From: Nocardioidaceae bacterium
GTDB lineage: Bacteria > Actinomycetota > Actinomycetes > Propionibacteriales > Nocardioidaceae
Assembly (NCBI GenBank): GCA_025966335.1
Contig: JAICRS010000120.1
Span: forward strand, 1 to 8,702
Direction: 5' to 3'
DNA length: 8,702 nucleotides
How positions within the stretch are numbered: position 1 is the first letter of the stretch; each line of letters starts with the position of its first letter. The notes beneath the pieces were generated by a model. The model was given only the letters and a program-made list of their open reading frames with translations. It had not been told where the DNA came from and did no database searches. Shown here in pieces: positions 1 to 5,081 of the stretch. The position numbers and the translations under genes are program-made.

Positions 1-1
1 C

Positions 2-211
2 GCGGACCTGACGGTGTTCGTGGTCAGCAGGTACGGCGACGAGCTGACCGCGGTGATCACCCACACCGTCGACCGCTGGGACGGGAAGGAGGCCGCCCGG
101 AAGATCGAGCTCCACGTCGGGCGCGACCTGCAGTTCATCCGGATCAACGGCACGATCGTCGGTGGCCTGGTCGGCCTGCTGATCCACACCGTGAGCGTCC
201 TGGTCGACTGA
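2..211 (+). CDS. DUF445 family membrane protein, C-terminal fragment
   Basis: This is the last 69 codons of a gene that begins before the window. The reading frame is open from base 2 and ends at TGA 209-211. The peptide contains the motif VDRWDGKEAARKIELHVG followed by DLQFIRINGTIVGGLVGLLIH, which I recognise as the conserved C-terminal signature of DUF445 (YjiN-like) proteins. Those are usually around 400 residues with a hydrophobic segment at each end. The final hydrophobic stretch (GTIVGGLVGLLIHTVSVLV) would be the C-terminal membrane anchor. The molecular function of the family is not established. A GTG at position 14 is in frame but is an internal codon, not a start. A hairpin just after the stop may end the transcript. 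Confidence 0.85.
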   Translation, partial: ADLTVFVVSRYGDELTAVITHTVDRWDGKEAARKIELHVGRDLQFIRINGTIVGGLVGLLIHTVSVLVD

Positions 212-212
212 C

Positions 213-237
213 CCGTGCGTGGTCGGGCTGCGCACGG
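213..237 (+). terminator. Candidate hairpin terminator after the DUF445 gene
   Basis: CCGTGCG (213-219) and CGCACGG (231-237) form a perfect 7-bp stem with an 11-nt loop, starting two bases after the DUF445 stop codon. There is no U-tract, as is common for hairpin terminators in high-GC actinobacteria. That it ends transcription is inferred from position and symmetry. Confidence 0.45.
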
Positions 238-251
238 TTGGCCGGTGCGCA

Positions 252-257
252 TAGGTT
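252..257 (+). promoter_or_regulatory. -10-like element for a leaderless zinc-ribbon transcript
   Basis: TAGGTT lies 7 nt before the ATG at 265, so the predicted transcription start would coincide with the start codon. No Shine-Dalgarno sequence precedes that ATG. No clear TTGACA-like -35 is visible. The same arrangement recurs before hisN, the DUF2231 gene, aroA and the DoxX gene. Confidence 0.45.
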
Positions 258-264
258 GGTGCCC

Positions 265-594
265 ATGAAGTGTCCCGTGGACGAGACCGTCCTGCAGATG
301 ACCGACCGGCAAGGCATCGAGATCGACTACTGCCCGCAGTGTCGAGGTGTCTGGCTCGACCGTGGTGAGCTCGACAAGCTCATCGAGCGGTCGATGACGG
401 TGGCGCCGGCCTCGCAGCCGCAGGCACCCGCTCCGTCGTACGACGATGACCGCTCGCGCCGCCCGTCGTACGACGATGACCGGTCGGGGCGCCCGTCGTA
501 CCCGCCGCAGTCGTACGACGACCGCCGTCGCGACAGCGGCCAGTACAAGAAGCGGAAGAAGGAGTCGTTCCTCGGCGACCTCTTCGACTTCTGA
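265..594 (+). CDS. TFIIB-type zinc-ribbon protein with acidic/Tyr repeat tail
   Basis: This is a 109-residue protein. Residues 1-40 form a zf-TFIIB (PF13453-like) zinc ribbon: Cys3, then YCPQC (Cys23 and Cys26), then the hallmark RGVWLDRGELDKL. The usual second Cys of the first knuckle is Asp6 (CPVD instead of CPxC), so only three Cys ligands are visible. Residues 57-86 contain a decapeptide repeat, PSYDDDRSRR then PSYDDDRSGR, with a degenerate third copy. The C-terminus is a basic patch (KKRKK) followed by ESFLGDLFDF. The role is unknown; nucleic-acid or protein binding is a guess from the ribbon and the charged tail. The in-frame GTG at 238 was rejected because it lies upstream of the -10-like TAGGTT and because homologues begin MKCP. 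The S4-domain gene starts 8-17 nt downstream, so the two are probably co-transcribed. Confidence 0.85.
   Translation: MKCPVDETVLQMTDRQGIEIDYCPQCRGVWLDRGELDKLIERSMTVAPASQPQAPAPSYDDDRSRRPSYDDDRSGRPSYPPQSYDDRRRDSGQYKKRKKESFLGDLFDF
433..522 (+). repeat. 30-bp tandem repeat inside the zinc-ribbon gene
   Basis: CCGTCGTACGACGATGACCG begins at 433 and again at 463. A third unit starting at 493 keeps CCGTCGTA and then diverges. The period is exactly 30 bp, so each copy encodes ten residues (PSYDDDRSxR). The first 20 bases are identical in copies 1 and 2, which suggests recent duplication or gene conversion. Confidence 0.85.
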
Positions 595-611
595 GCGAGG
601 GGATGGCACAC

Positions 612-827
612 GTGCCCGAGCCGCGCGACGTCGAGATCCGCGAGCAGTCCATCCGGCTCGGCCAGTTCCTCAAGCTTGCCGACCTCGTCGACGCCGGGGC
701 CGACGCCAAGCCGCTGCTGATGCAGGGCCTGGTGTTCGTCAACGGCGAGATGGAGACCCGGCGGGGACGCCAGCTGGTCAAGGGCGACGTGGTCAGCATC
801 GACCAGGAGGCGGTCCGCGTCAGCTGA
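612..827 (+). CDS. S4-domain RNA-binding protein (YbcJ-like)
   Basis: This is a small protein that is essentially one S4 RNA-binding domain: RLGQFLKLADLVDAGADAKPLLMQGLVFVNGEMETRRGRQLVKGDVV. The helix-turn-strand core and the V(F)VNGExExRRGRQL signature match the stand-alone S4 proteins related to E. coli YbcJ. These are thought to bind structured RNA, but the target is not known. I prefer the GTG at 612 (71 residues, MPEPRDVEIREQS) because AGGGGA at 598-603 is an 8-nt-spaced Shine-Dalgarno for it. The alternative ATG at 603 (74 residues) overlaps that purine run and would have no usable spacing. The gene lies 17 nt after the zinc-ribbon gene and ends just before a strong hairpin. Confidence 0.85.
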   Translation: MPEPRDVEIREQSIRLGQFLKLADLVDAGADAKPLLMQGLVFVNGEMETRRGRQLVKGDVVSIDQEAVRVS

Positions 828-835
828 ACCCCGAG

Positions 836-879
836 TTGTCAGACGCTGTGCGCGCTATAGCAACCGCAGCGTCTGACAA
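836..879. terminator. Perfect 13-bp inverted repeat, probable bidirectional terminator
   Basis: TTGTCAGACGCTG (836-848) is exactly complementary to CAGCGTCTGACAA (867-879). The 18-nt loop contains the palindrome GCTATAGC (854-861). The element sits between the convergent S4 gene (stop at 827) and the FKBP gene, whose stop begins at 881, which suggests a two-way terminator. The long AT-containing stem and the palindromic loop are unusual for this GC-rich genome, so it may instead be a dispersed repeat used as a terminator. Confidence 0.7.
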
Positions 880-880
880 G

Positions 881-1264
881 TCAGCGGACGTCGAGCAGGT
901 CCACCACGAAGATCAGGGTCTCGCCCGGCTTGATCACGCCGCCGGCGCCACGGTCGCCGTACCCGAGGTGCGGCGGGATCACCAGCTGACGCCGTCCGCC
1001 GACCTTCATGCCCTGCACACCCTGGTCCCAGCCGGAGATGACCTGGCCGGTGCCGAGCCGGAACGACAGCGGCTCGCCGCGGTTGTAGGAGGCGTCGAAC
1101 TCCTCACCGGTCGAGTGGGCCACGCCGACGTAGTGCACCGACACGGTCTTGCCCGCGGTCGCCTCGGCGCCGTCGCCGGTGCTGACGTCGGTGACCTCGA
1201 GGTCGTTCGGCGGGGGAGCGGCGGGGAAGTCGATCTCGGGCTTCTCGGGCTGGTGCGACGTCAC
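881..1264 (-). CDS. FKBP-type peptidyl-prolyl cis-trans isomerase
   Basis: This 127-residue protein is a single FKBP domain, expected to catalyse cis-trans isomerisation of X-Pro peptide bonds. Pocket residues known from FKBP12 are visible: HY45, FD at 56-57, F68, VISGW at 75-79, GYGDRG at 101-106 and F119 in LIFVVDLL. The equivalent of FKBP12 His87 is not conserved (GAGGVI). There is no signal peptide or lipobox, so it is probably cytoplasmic. A short Pro-rich N-terminal arm (about residues 6-20) precedes the fold. The GTG start at 1264 is supported by AAGGGGGC at 1274-1281 on the coding strand. The gene lies 34 nt after the CBS-domain gene on the same strand and is probably co-transcribed with it; no functional link is obvious. 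Confidence 0.92.
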   Translation of the reverse strand: MTSHQPEKPEIDFPAAPPPNDLEVTDVSTGDGAEATAGKTVSVHYVGVAHSTGEEFDASYNRGEPLSFRLGTGQVISGWDQGVQGMKVGGRRQLVIPPHLGYGDRGAGGVIKPGETLIFVVDLLDVR

Positions 1265-1298
1265 GGGACGGTGCCCCCTTCAGGGTCGGTCGGCTGGA

Positions 1299-1736
1299 TC
1301 AGCTCTGGGCGGTGTGGACGTAGGAGTCGAGCTGGTCGCGCTCGAACTCGAGCTCGCTCATCCGGCTCTTCACCACGTCGCCGATGCTGATGATGCCGGT
1401 CAGGGCACCGTCCTTGACCACGGGTACGTGCCGGATCCGCTGCTCGGTCATCACCTGCATCAGGTCGGTCACCGGGTGGTGCCCCTCGCAGGTGTGCACC
1501 TCGATGGTCATGATCGCCGAGACCGGCGAGCTCAGCACGGACTCGTCCTCGTGCAGGCGCCGGACCACGTCGCGCTCGGAGACGATGCCATCGACGGTCG
1601 AGCCGTCCGCGCTGACGATCAACGCACCGACGTTGTGCCGCGCCAGCAGGCCGAGGAGCTCCCGCACGGTCGCGTCCGGGCTGATGGTGACCACCTCGCG
1701 GCTCGACTTGCCGGCGAGCACCTCGTTGATCCGCAT
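1299..1736 (-). CDS. Two-CBS-domain protein
   Basis: This 145-residue protein consists almost entirely of a CBS pair (Bateman module). The first CBS spans about residues 8-64 (VVTISPDATVRELLGLLARHN, then VDGIVSERDVVRRL). The second spans about 77-132 (IMTIEVHTCEGHHPVTDLMQVM, then GIISIGDVVKSRM). Such modules bind adenine nucleotides such as AMP, ATP or SAM and act as energy or redox sensors; the ligand and partner here are unknown. There is no attached enzyme domain. The ATG at 1736 was chosen because GGGAGGTA (1742-1749 on the coding strand) is an excellent Shine-Dalgarno sequence 5 nt away. A longer open frame to 1814 has no such site and would run through the probable promoter. The C-terminal tail (ELEFERDQLDSYV) looks helical and charged. 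Confidence 0.92.
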   Translation of the reverse strand: MRINEVLAGKSSREVVTISPDATVRELLGLLARHNVGALIVSADGSTVDGIVSERDVVRRLHEDESVLSSPVSAIMTIEVHTCEGHHPVTDLMQVMTEQRIRHVPVVKDGALTGIISIGDVVKSRMSELEFERDQLDSYVHTAQS

Positions 1737-1776
1737 GGAACTACCTCCCACGTCGAAGGGTCGAGCAGTTGAGGGA

Positions 1777-1782
1777 AGGCTA
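1777..1782 (-). promoter_or_regulatory. -10-like TAGCCT upstream of the CBS-FKBP pair
   Basis: TAGCCT reads on the minus strand from 1782 to 1777, giving a predicted 5' leader of about 35 nt that contains the GGGAGGTA ribosome-binding site. The identical hexamer precedes hisN and the DUF2231 gene. No convincing -35 was found, so this is tentative. Confidence 0.35.
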
Positions 1783-1822
1783 GTCCGGATTGTTCTCCGG
1801 CGGTAGGGATCCACCTGCTTGG

Positions 1823-2590
1823 ATGGAGCCCGTGAACGACGGCAACCGGATCGGGGCGACCGCCTGCATCGTGATGATGGGCTGGCTCTCGGTGGTGCTG
1901 TGGCTCGATGCGGACGGCGGCCTGTGGTTGCAGCGCGGTCTGGGCGTCGGGACCTGGGCGGTGCTGGTGCTGGCCCTGCGTCGGGTCAGTCCGGTGGTTC
2001 GGGTGCAGACCGGCGTGGTGGTGGCGTTCGCGACGCTGGTGGAGTACATCTTCAGCCCGACGCTCGAGGTGTACCTGTACCGGTTCGACAACGTGCCGAT
2101 GTACGTCCCGCCCGGGCACGGCCTGGTCTACCTGTCGGCGTTCGCGCTGGGACACACGCCGTTCGTCGAGCGGCGGATGCGCGCCTGCCTCACCGGTGTG
2201 CTCGTGGTCGGCGGCGCATGGGCCGGCTACGGGCTGTTCCTGGCCGAACGGGCCGACGCGCTCGGCGCGTTCTGGTACGCGTGCCTGGTGTGCTTCTTGC
2301 TCTGGGGTCCGTCCAAGGGCGTGTACGTCGGAGCGTTCGTCGTGGTCAGCTATCTGGAGCTGCTCGGGACCGAGCTGGGCACCTGGACGTGGCAGGCGCA
2401 GGACCCGACCGGCTGGGTCTCGATCGGGAACCCGCCCTCGGGTGCCGCGGGCGGCTACGGCTGGTTCGACCTGGCCGCGTTGCTCGCTGCGCCCTACCTG
2501 TTGCGGGCGTTCAGTCGAGGTCGGCCCCGGGGTCCGGCGCCGGATCCGTTGACGGGGCATCCGCAGCCTGGCTCCGTCGACGTGCGCTGA
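1823..2590 (+). CDS. Polytopic membrane protein of unknown function
   Basis: I do not recognise a named family. The 255-residue product is strongly hydrophobic, with about six to eight membrane segments by eye, near residues 10-28, 39-53, 61-77, 100-111, 119-138, 145-160, 165-182 and 218-232. Motifs that look constrained are EYIFSPTLEVYLYR (from residue 74), VPMYVPPGHGLVYL (from 91), WTWQAQDPTGW, and GNPPSGAAGGYGWFDL near the end. Buried Glu and Gly-His-Gly residues could be functional, but no activity can be assigned. The cytoplasmic tail is rich in Arg and Pro. The ATG at 1823 is chosen; GTG 1832, nine bases on, is possible. Neither has a well-spaced ribosome-binding site, though TAGGGA at 1804-1809 could be a -10. 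The last 80 bp overlap the 3' end of hisN on the opposite strand. Confidence 0.75.
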   Translation: MEPVNDGNRIGATACIVMMGWLSVVLWLDADGGLWLQRGLGVGTWAVLVLALRRVSPVVRVQTGVVVAFATLVEYIFSPTLEVYLYRFDNVPMYVPPGHGLVYLSAFALGHTPFVERRMRACLTGVLVVGGAWAGYGLFLAERADALGAFWYACLVCFLLWGPSKGVYVGAFVVVSYLELLGTELGTWTWQAQDPTGWVSIGNPPSGAAGGYGWFDLAALLAAPYLLRAFSRGRPRGPAPDPLTGHPQPGSVDVR

Positions 2591-3434
2591 GGTCGTGCAG
2601 CGACCCGCCGGGCCGCGGGGCCACGTCGGGGTCGTCCTCGTCGTCGGGCAGCGACCCGAGGAAGGCCAGCGCCTGGTCGTGGAGTCGGCCGTTGCTGGCC
2701 AGCGCGTTGCCGCCGAGTGGCCCGGGGGTGCCGTCCAGGGAGGTGAACGACCCGCCGGCCTCGCGGACGATCACGTCGAGGGCCGCCATGTCGTAGACCT
2801 CGAGCTCGGGCTCGGCGGCCAGGTCCACCGCCCCTTCGGCAACCAGCATGTAGGACCAGAAGTCGCCGTACGCCCGGGTCCGCCAGCACCGACGCGACAG
2901 GGCGAGGAAGTCGTCGAGACGGTCGCGCTCGTCCCAGCCGGTCAGCGAGGAGTAGGACAGGGACGCGTCCTCGAGCCGGTTCACGTCCGAGACCCGGCAC
3001 TCGGTGGCCTTGAGCAGGGACCGCCCGGTCCACGCTCCGTGGTCCTTCGAGGCCCACCAGCGGCGGTTGAGCTGGGGCGCGGAGACACAGCCGACGACCA
3101 CCTCCTCGTCGACGACCAGCGCGATCAGCGTCGCCCACACCGGCACGCCGCGGACGAAGTTCTTCGTGCCGTCGATCGGGTCGACCACCCAGCGTCGCTG
3201 GCTGTGCCCGGTCACGCCCATCTCCTCGCCGAGCACCGCGTCCCGCGGACGGGCCCGCGAGAGGGTGCGGCGGATGCCTTCCTCCACGGACTTGTCGGCG
3301 TCGCTGACCGGGGTGAGGTCCGGCTTGTTCACCACGTGCAGGTCGATCGCCTTGAACCTGCTCATGGTCAGCGAGTCGGCGTCGTCGGCCAGCACGTGGG
3401 CCAGGCGCAGGTCGTCGGTGAAGTTCGTCGGCAT
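2511..3434 (-). CDS. hisN: Inositol-monophosphatase-family phosphatase, likely histidinol-phosphatase
   Basis: This 307-residue protein belongs to the Mg-dependent IMPase superfamily. The metal-site motifs are all present: GEE at 69-71, DPIDGTKNF at 85-93 (Asp85, Asp88, Thr90) and YDMAALDVIVREAGG with Asp215. Actinobacterial homologues of this length with VVDPIDGTKNFVRG are usually HisN, which converts L-histidinol phosphate to histidinol and phosphate in histidine synthesis. The nearby aroA and rsgA genes match a recurring actinobacterial neighbourhood. An inositol- or sugar-phosphate substrate is not excluded. The catalytic domain ends near residue 264. The last ~40 residues are a low-complexity Asp/Pro/Arg tail overlapping the convergent membrane gene. 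I chose the ATG at 3434, which lies exactly 6 nt after a TAGCCT -10, giving a leaderless mRNA; GTG 3440 would abut that hexamer. Confidence 0.85.
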   Translation of the reverse strand: MPTNFTDDLRLAHVLADDADSLTMSRFKAIDLHVVNKPDLTPVSDADKSVEEGIRRTLSRARPRDAVLGEEMGVTGHSQRRWVVDPIDGTKNFVRGVPVWATLIALVVDEEVVVGCVSAPQLNRRWWASKDHGAWTGRSLLKATECRVSDVNRLEDASLSYSSLTGWDERDRLDDFLALSRRCWRTRAYGDFWSYMLVAEGAVDLAAEPELEVYDMAALDVIVREAGGSFTSLDGTPGPLGGNALASNGRLHDQALAFLGSLPDDEDDPDVAPRPGGSLHDLSARRRSQAADAPSTDPAPDPGADLD

Positions 3435-3440
3435 GGTCAC

Positions 3441-3446
3441 AGGCTA
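3441..3446 (-). promoter_or_regulatory. -10-like element for leaderless hisN transcript
   Basis: On the minus strand the sequence TAGCCTGTGACCATG runs from 3446 to 3432, so the start codon would be at +1. The divergent DUF2231 gene has TAGCCTGTGGAGATG, the same hexamer with the same spacing and even the same following GTG. There is no Shine-Dalgarno sequence. The 17-bp-spaced upstream hexamer is GGGAAC, not TTGACA-like. Confidence 0.5.
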
Positions 3447-3545
3447 TGCCCCGCTCGGTCCGGGTTCCCGGCGGGCGGGGCCGAACCGGGTCACGAACTG
3501 ACCGCCGATTCGCCCGAGAACGGTTTAAGCCTCAAGCGGTACGGC

Positions 3546-3551
3546 TAGCCT
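3546..3551 (+). promoter_or_regulatory. -10-like element for leaderless DUF2231 transcript
   Basis: TAGCCT is followed by GTGGAG and then the ATG at 3558, which would place transcription start at the first base of the start codon. A weak TTTAAG-type -35 lies about 16 bp upstream (3524-3529). This supports the ATG at 3558 over the GTG at 3552. Confidence 0.5.
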
Positions 3552-3557
3552 GTGGAG

Positions 3558-4046
3558 ATGGAAATCGGCGGTCTTCCCCTCCACGCCCTGGTGGTGCACG
3601 CCACCGTCGTGCTGATCCCGCTGTCGGCGCTGCTGGTGATCGCGTTCGCCGTGCTGCCGGGCTGGCGCTGGCTGACCAGGTGGCCGACGGCGCTGGCCTC
3701 GGTCGCCGTGGTGGCGCTGGCGTTGCTCTCCACGCAGTCCGGTGAGGCGCTGCTCGAGGCGCGGCCGTTCCTGCTGGAGTCCGAGCAGCTCGCCGAGCAG
3801 CTGGAGACGCACGAGGAACGGGGCGACCTGCTGTTCCAGCTGAGCATCCCGTTCGCGGTCCTGGTCCTGGTCGGCGCGTGGTCGCTGCCGGGGACCTCCG
3901 CGCTGGCCAGCGGTCGCGGTGCCCAGGAGAGCCGGTTGTCGGTGGCGGACAAGGTGCTTCCGGTGGTGCTGGTGCTGGCCGCGGTCGGCATCATCGTGCT
4001 GACCGTGCTCACCGGGGACGCCGGGGCCCGCGCCGTCTGGGGCTGA
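3558..4046 (+). CDS. DUF2231 family membrane protein
   Basis: This 162-residue protein has about four membrane segments (near residues 11-33, 42-59, 93-112 and 133-152). It begins with the family signature GGLPLHALVVHATVVLIPL, in which His9 and His14 face the first helix. It also has the central loop THEERGDLLFQLSIPF and ends VLTGDAGARAVWG. I recognise these as features of DUF2231, an uncharacterised integral-membrane family whose conserved histidines have suggested metal or heme binding; nothing here proves that. The start follows a leaderless-type promoter. The gene ends only 12 bp from the convergent rsgA stop, leaving no room for a conventional terminator. It is divergent from hisN across 123 bp that contain both -10-like elements. 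Confidence 0.85.
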   Translation: MEIGGLPLHALVVHATVVLIPLSALLVIAFAVLPGWRWLTRWPTALASVAVVALALLSTQSGEALLEARPFLLESEQLAEQLETHEERGDLLFQLSIPFAVLVLVGAWSLPGTSALASGRGAQESRLSVADKVLPVVLVLAAVGIIVLTVLTGDAGARAVWG

Positions 4047-4058
4047 GCGGGTCCTGTG

Positions 4059-5081
4059 CTAGTCGCCCTCGGCGCGTTCGCGACTGGCCAGCAGCCGCCG
4101 GAACGAGTCCACCCGCGCCCGTTCGGTGCGCCCGTCGGCGACCGCGTCGTCGAGGCCGCACTCCGGCTCCGACTCGCCGTGCGTGCAGCCGCGGGGACAG
4201 TCCGTGGTCAGTGCCTCCAGATCGGGGAAGGCTCCGATCAGGTCGGTGGAGTCCACGTGCGCCAGCCCGAACGACCGGATCCCGGGGGTGTCCACGATCC
4301 ACCCGCCGCGCATCCCGTCGATGGCCGGCAGCCGCAGCATCAACGCCGAGGTCGACGTGTGCCGGCCGCGGCCGGTCACCGCGTTCACGTGCCCGATCGC
4401 CCGGTCCGTGCCCGGCACCAGTCCGTTGACCAGCGTCGACTTGCCGACGCCGCTGTGCCCGACGAGCACGCTGATCCGGCCGTCGAGCCGTTCGCGGATG
4501 TCGGCGAGCTCCTCGCCGCGTCGGGTCACCACGTAGGGCACGCCGAGCGGGCGGTAGATCGACAGCAGCGTCTCCGGGTCGGCGAGGTCCGGCTTGGTCA
4601 GGCAGAGCAGCGGCTCCAGTCCGGCGTCGAACGCGGCCACCAGTGCCCGGTCGATCAGCCGGGGCCGCGGTTCCGGGTCGGCGAGCGCGGCCACCACCAC
4701 GAGCTGGTCGGCGTTCGCAACGATCACCCGTTCGACCGGGTCGTCGTCATCGGCGGTACGACGGAGCACGGTGCGTCGTTCCTCGACCTCCACGATCCGC
4801 GCCAGCGAGCCCTCGGTCCCGGACACGTCGCCGACCACCCGCACCCGGTCGCCGACGACCACGCCCTTGCGGCCCAGCGGTCGTGACTTCATCGCCATCA
4901 CCAGCCGGTCCTCGCCCTCGGCCTCGATCAGGCAGGTGAGCCGCCCGCGGTCGACGGTGACCACCATGGCGGTGACCGCATCGTCGTAGCTGGGCCGGTC
5001 CTTGGTCCGTGGCCGGGTGCTGCGTCGAGGGCGGTCGAACCGGCCGTCGTCGGCGTACTCGGCGTAGTTGCGGCTCGGCAT
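4059..5081 (-). CDS. rsgA: Small-subunit ribosome biogenesis GTPase RsgA
   Basis: RsgA is a circularly permuted GTPase that acts late in 30S subunit maturation on the ribosome. All expected parts of the 340-residue protein are present. They are a basic N-terminal extension (1-35), an OB-fold (about 36-100), G4 TKPD (162-165), G1 GHSGVGKST (208-216), G2 RGRHTST (238-244) and G3 DTPG (264-267). A C-terminal zinc finger uses Cys295, Cys299, His301 and Cys308; its spacing (x3, x, x6) differs slightly from the E. coli form. The ATG at 5081 immediately follows the aroA stop codon (TAG then ATG, no gap) and has no good Shine-Dalgarno sequence of its own. This points to translational coupling to aroA. 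Confidence 0.96.
   Translation of the reverse strand: MPSRNYAEYADDGRFDRPRRSTRPRTKDRPSYDDAVTAMVVTVDRGRLTCLIEAEGEDRLVMAMKSRPLGRKGVVVGDRVRVVGDVSGTEGSLARIVEVEERRTVLRRTADDDDPVERVIVANADQLVVVAALADPEPRPRLIDRALVAAFDAGLEPLLCLTKPDLADPETLLSIYRPLGVPYVVTRRGEELADIRERLDGRISVLVGHSGVGKSTLVNGLVPGTDRAIGHVNAVTGRGRHTSTSALMLRLPAIDGMRGGWIVDTPGIRSFGLAHVDSTDLIGAFPDLEALTTDCPRGCTHGESEPECGLDDAVADGRTERARVDSFRRLLASRERAEGD

Noticed and set aside
433..522. Short CRISPR-like array
   Set aside because: The repeats are directly abutting 30-bp units in the coding frame of a protein, with no spacers and no cas genes.
446..1390. 314-codon plus-strand frame covering the zinc-ribbon, S4 and FKBP regions
   Set aside because: It crosses the intergenic hairpin and two convergent real genes, and its product is an Arg/Ala-rich shadow.
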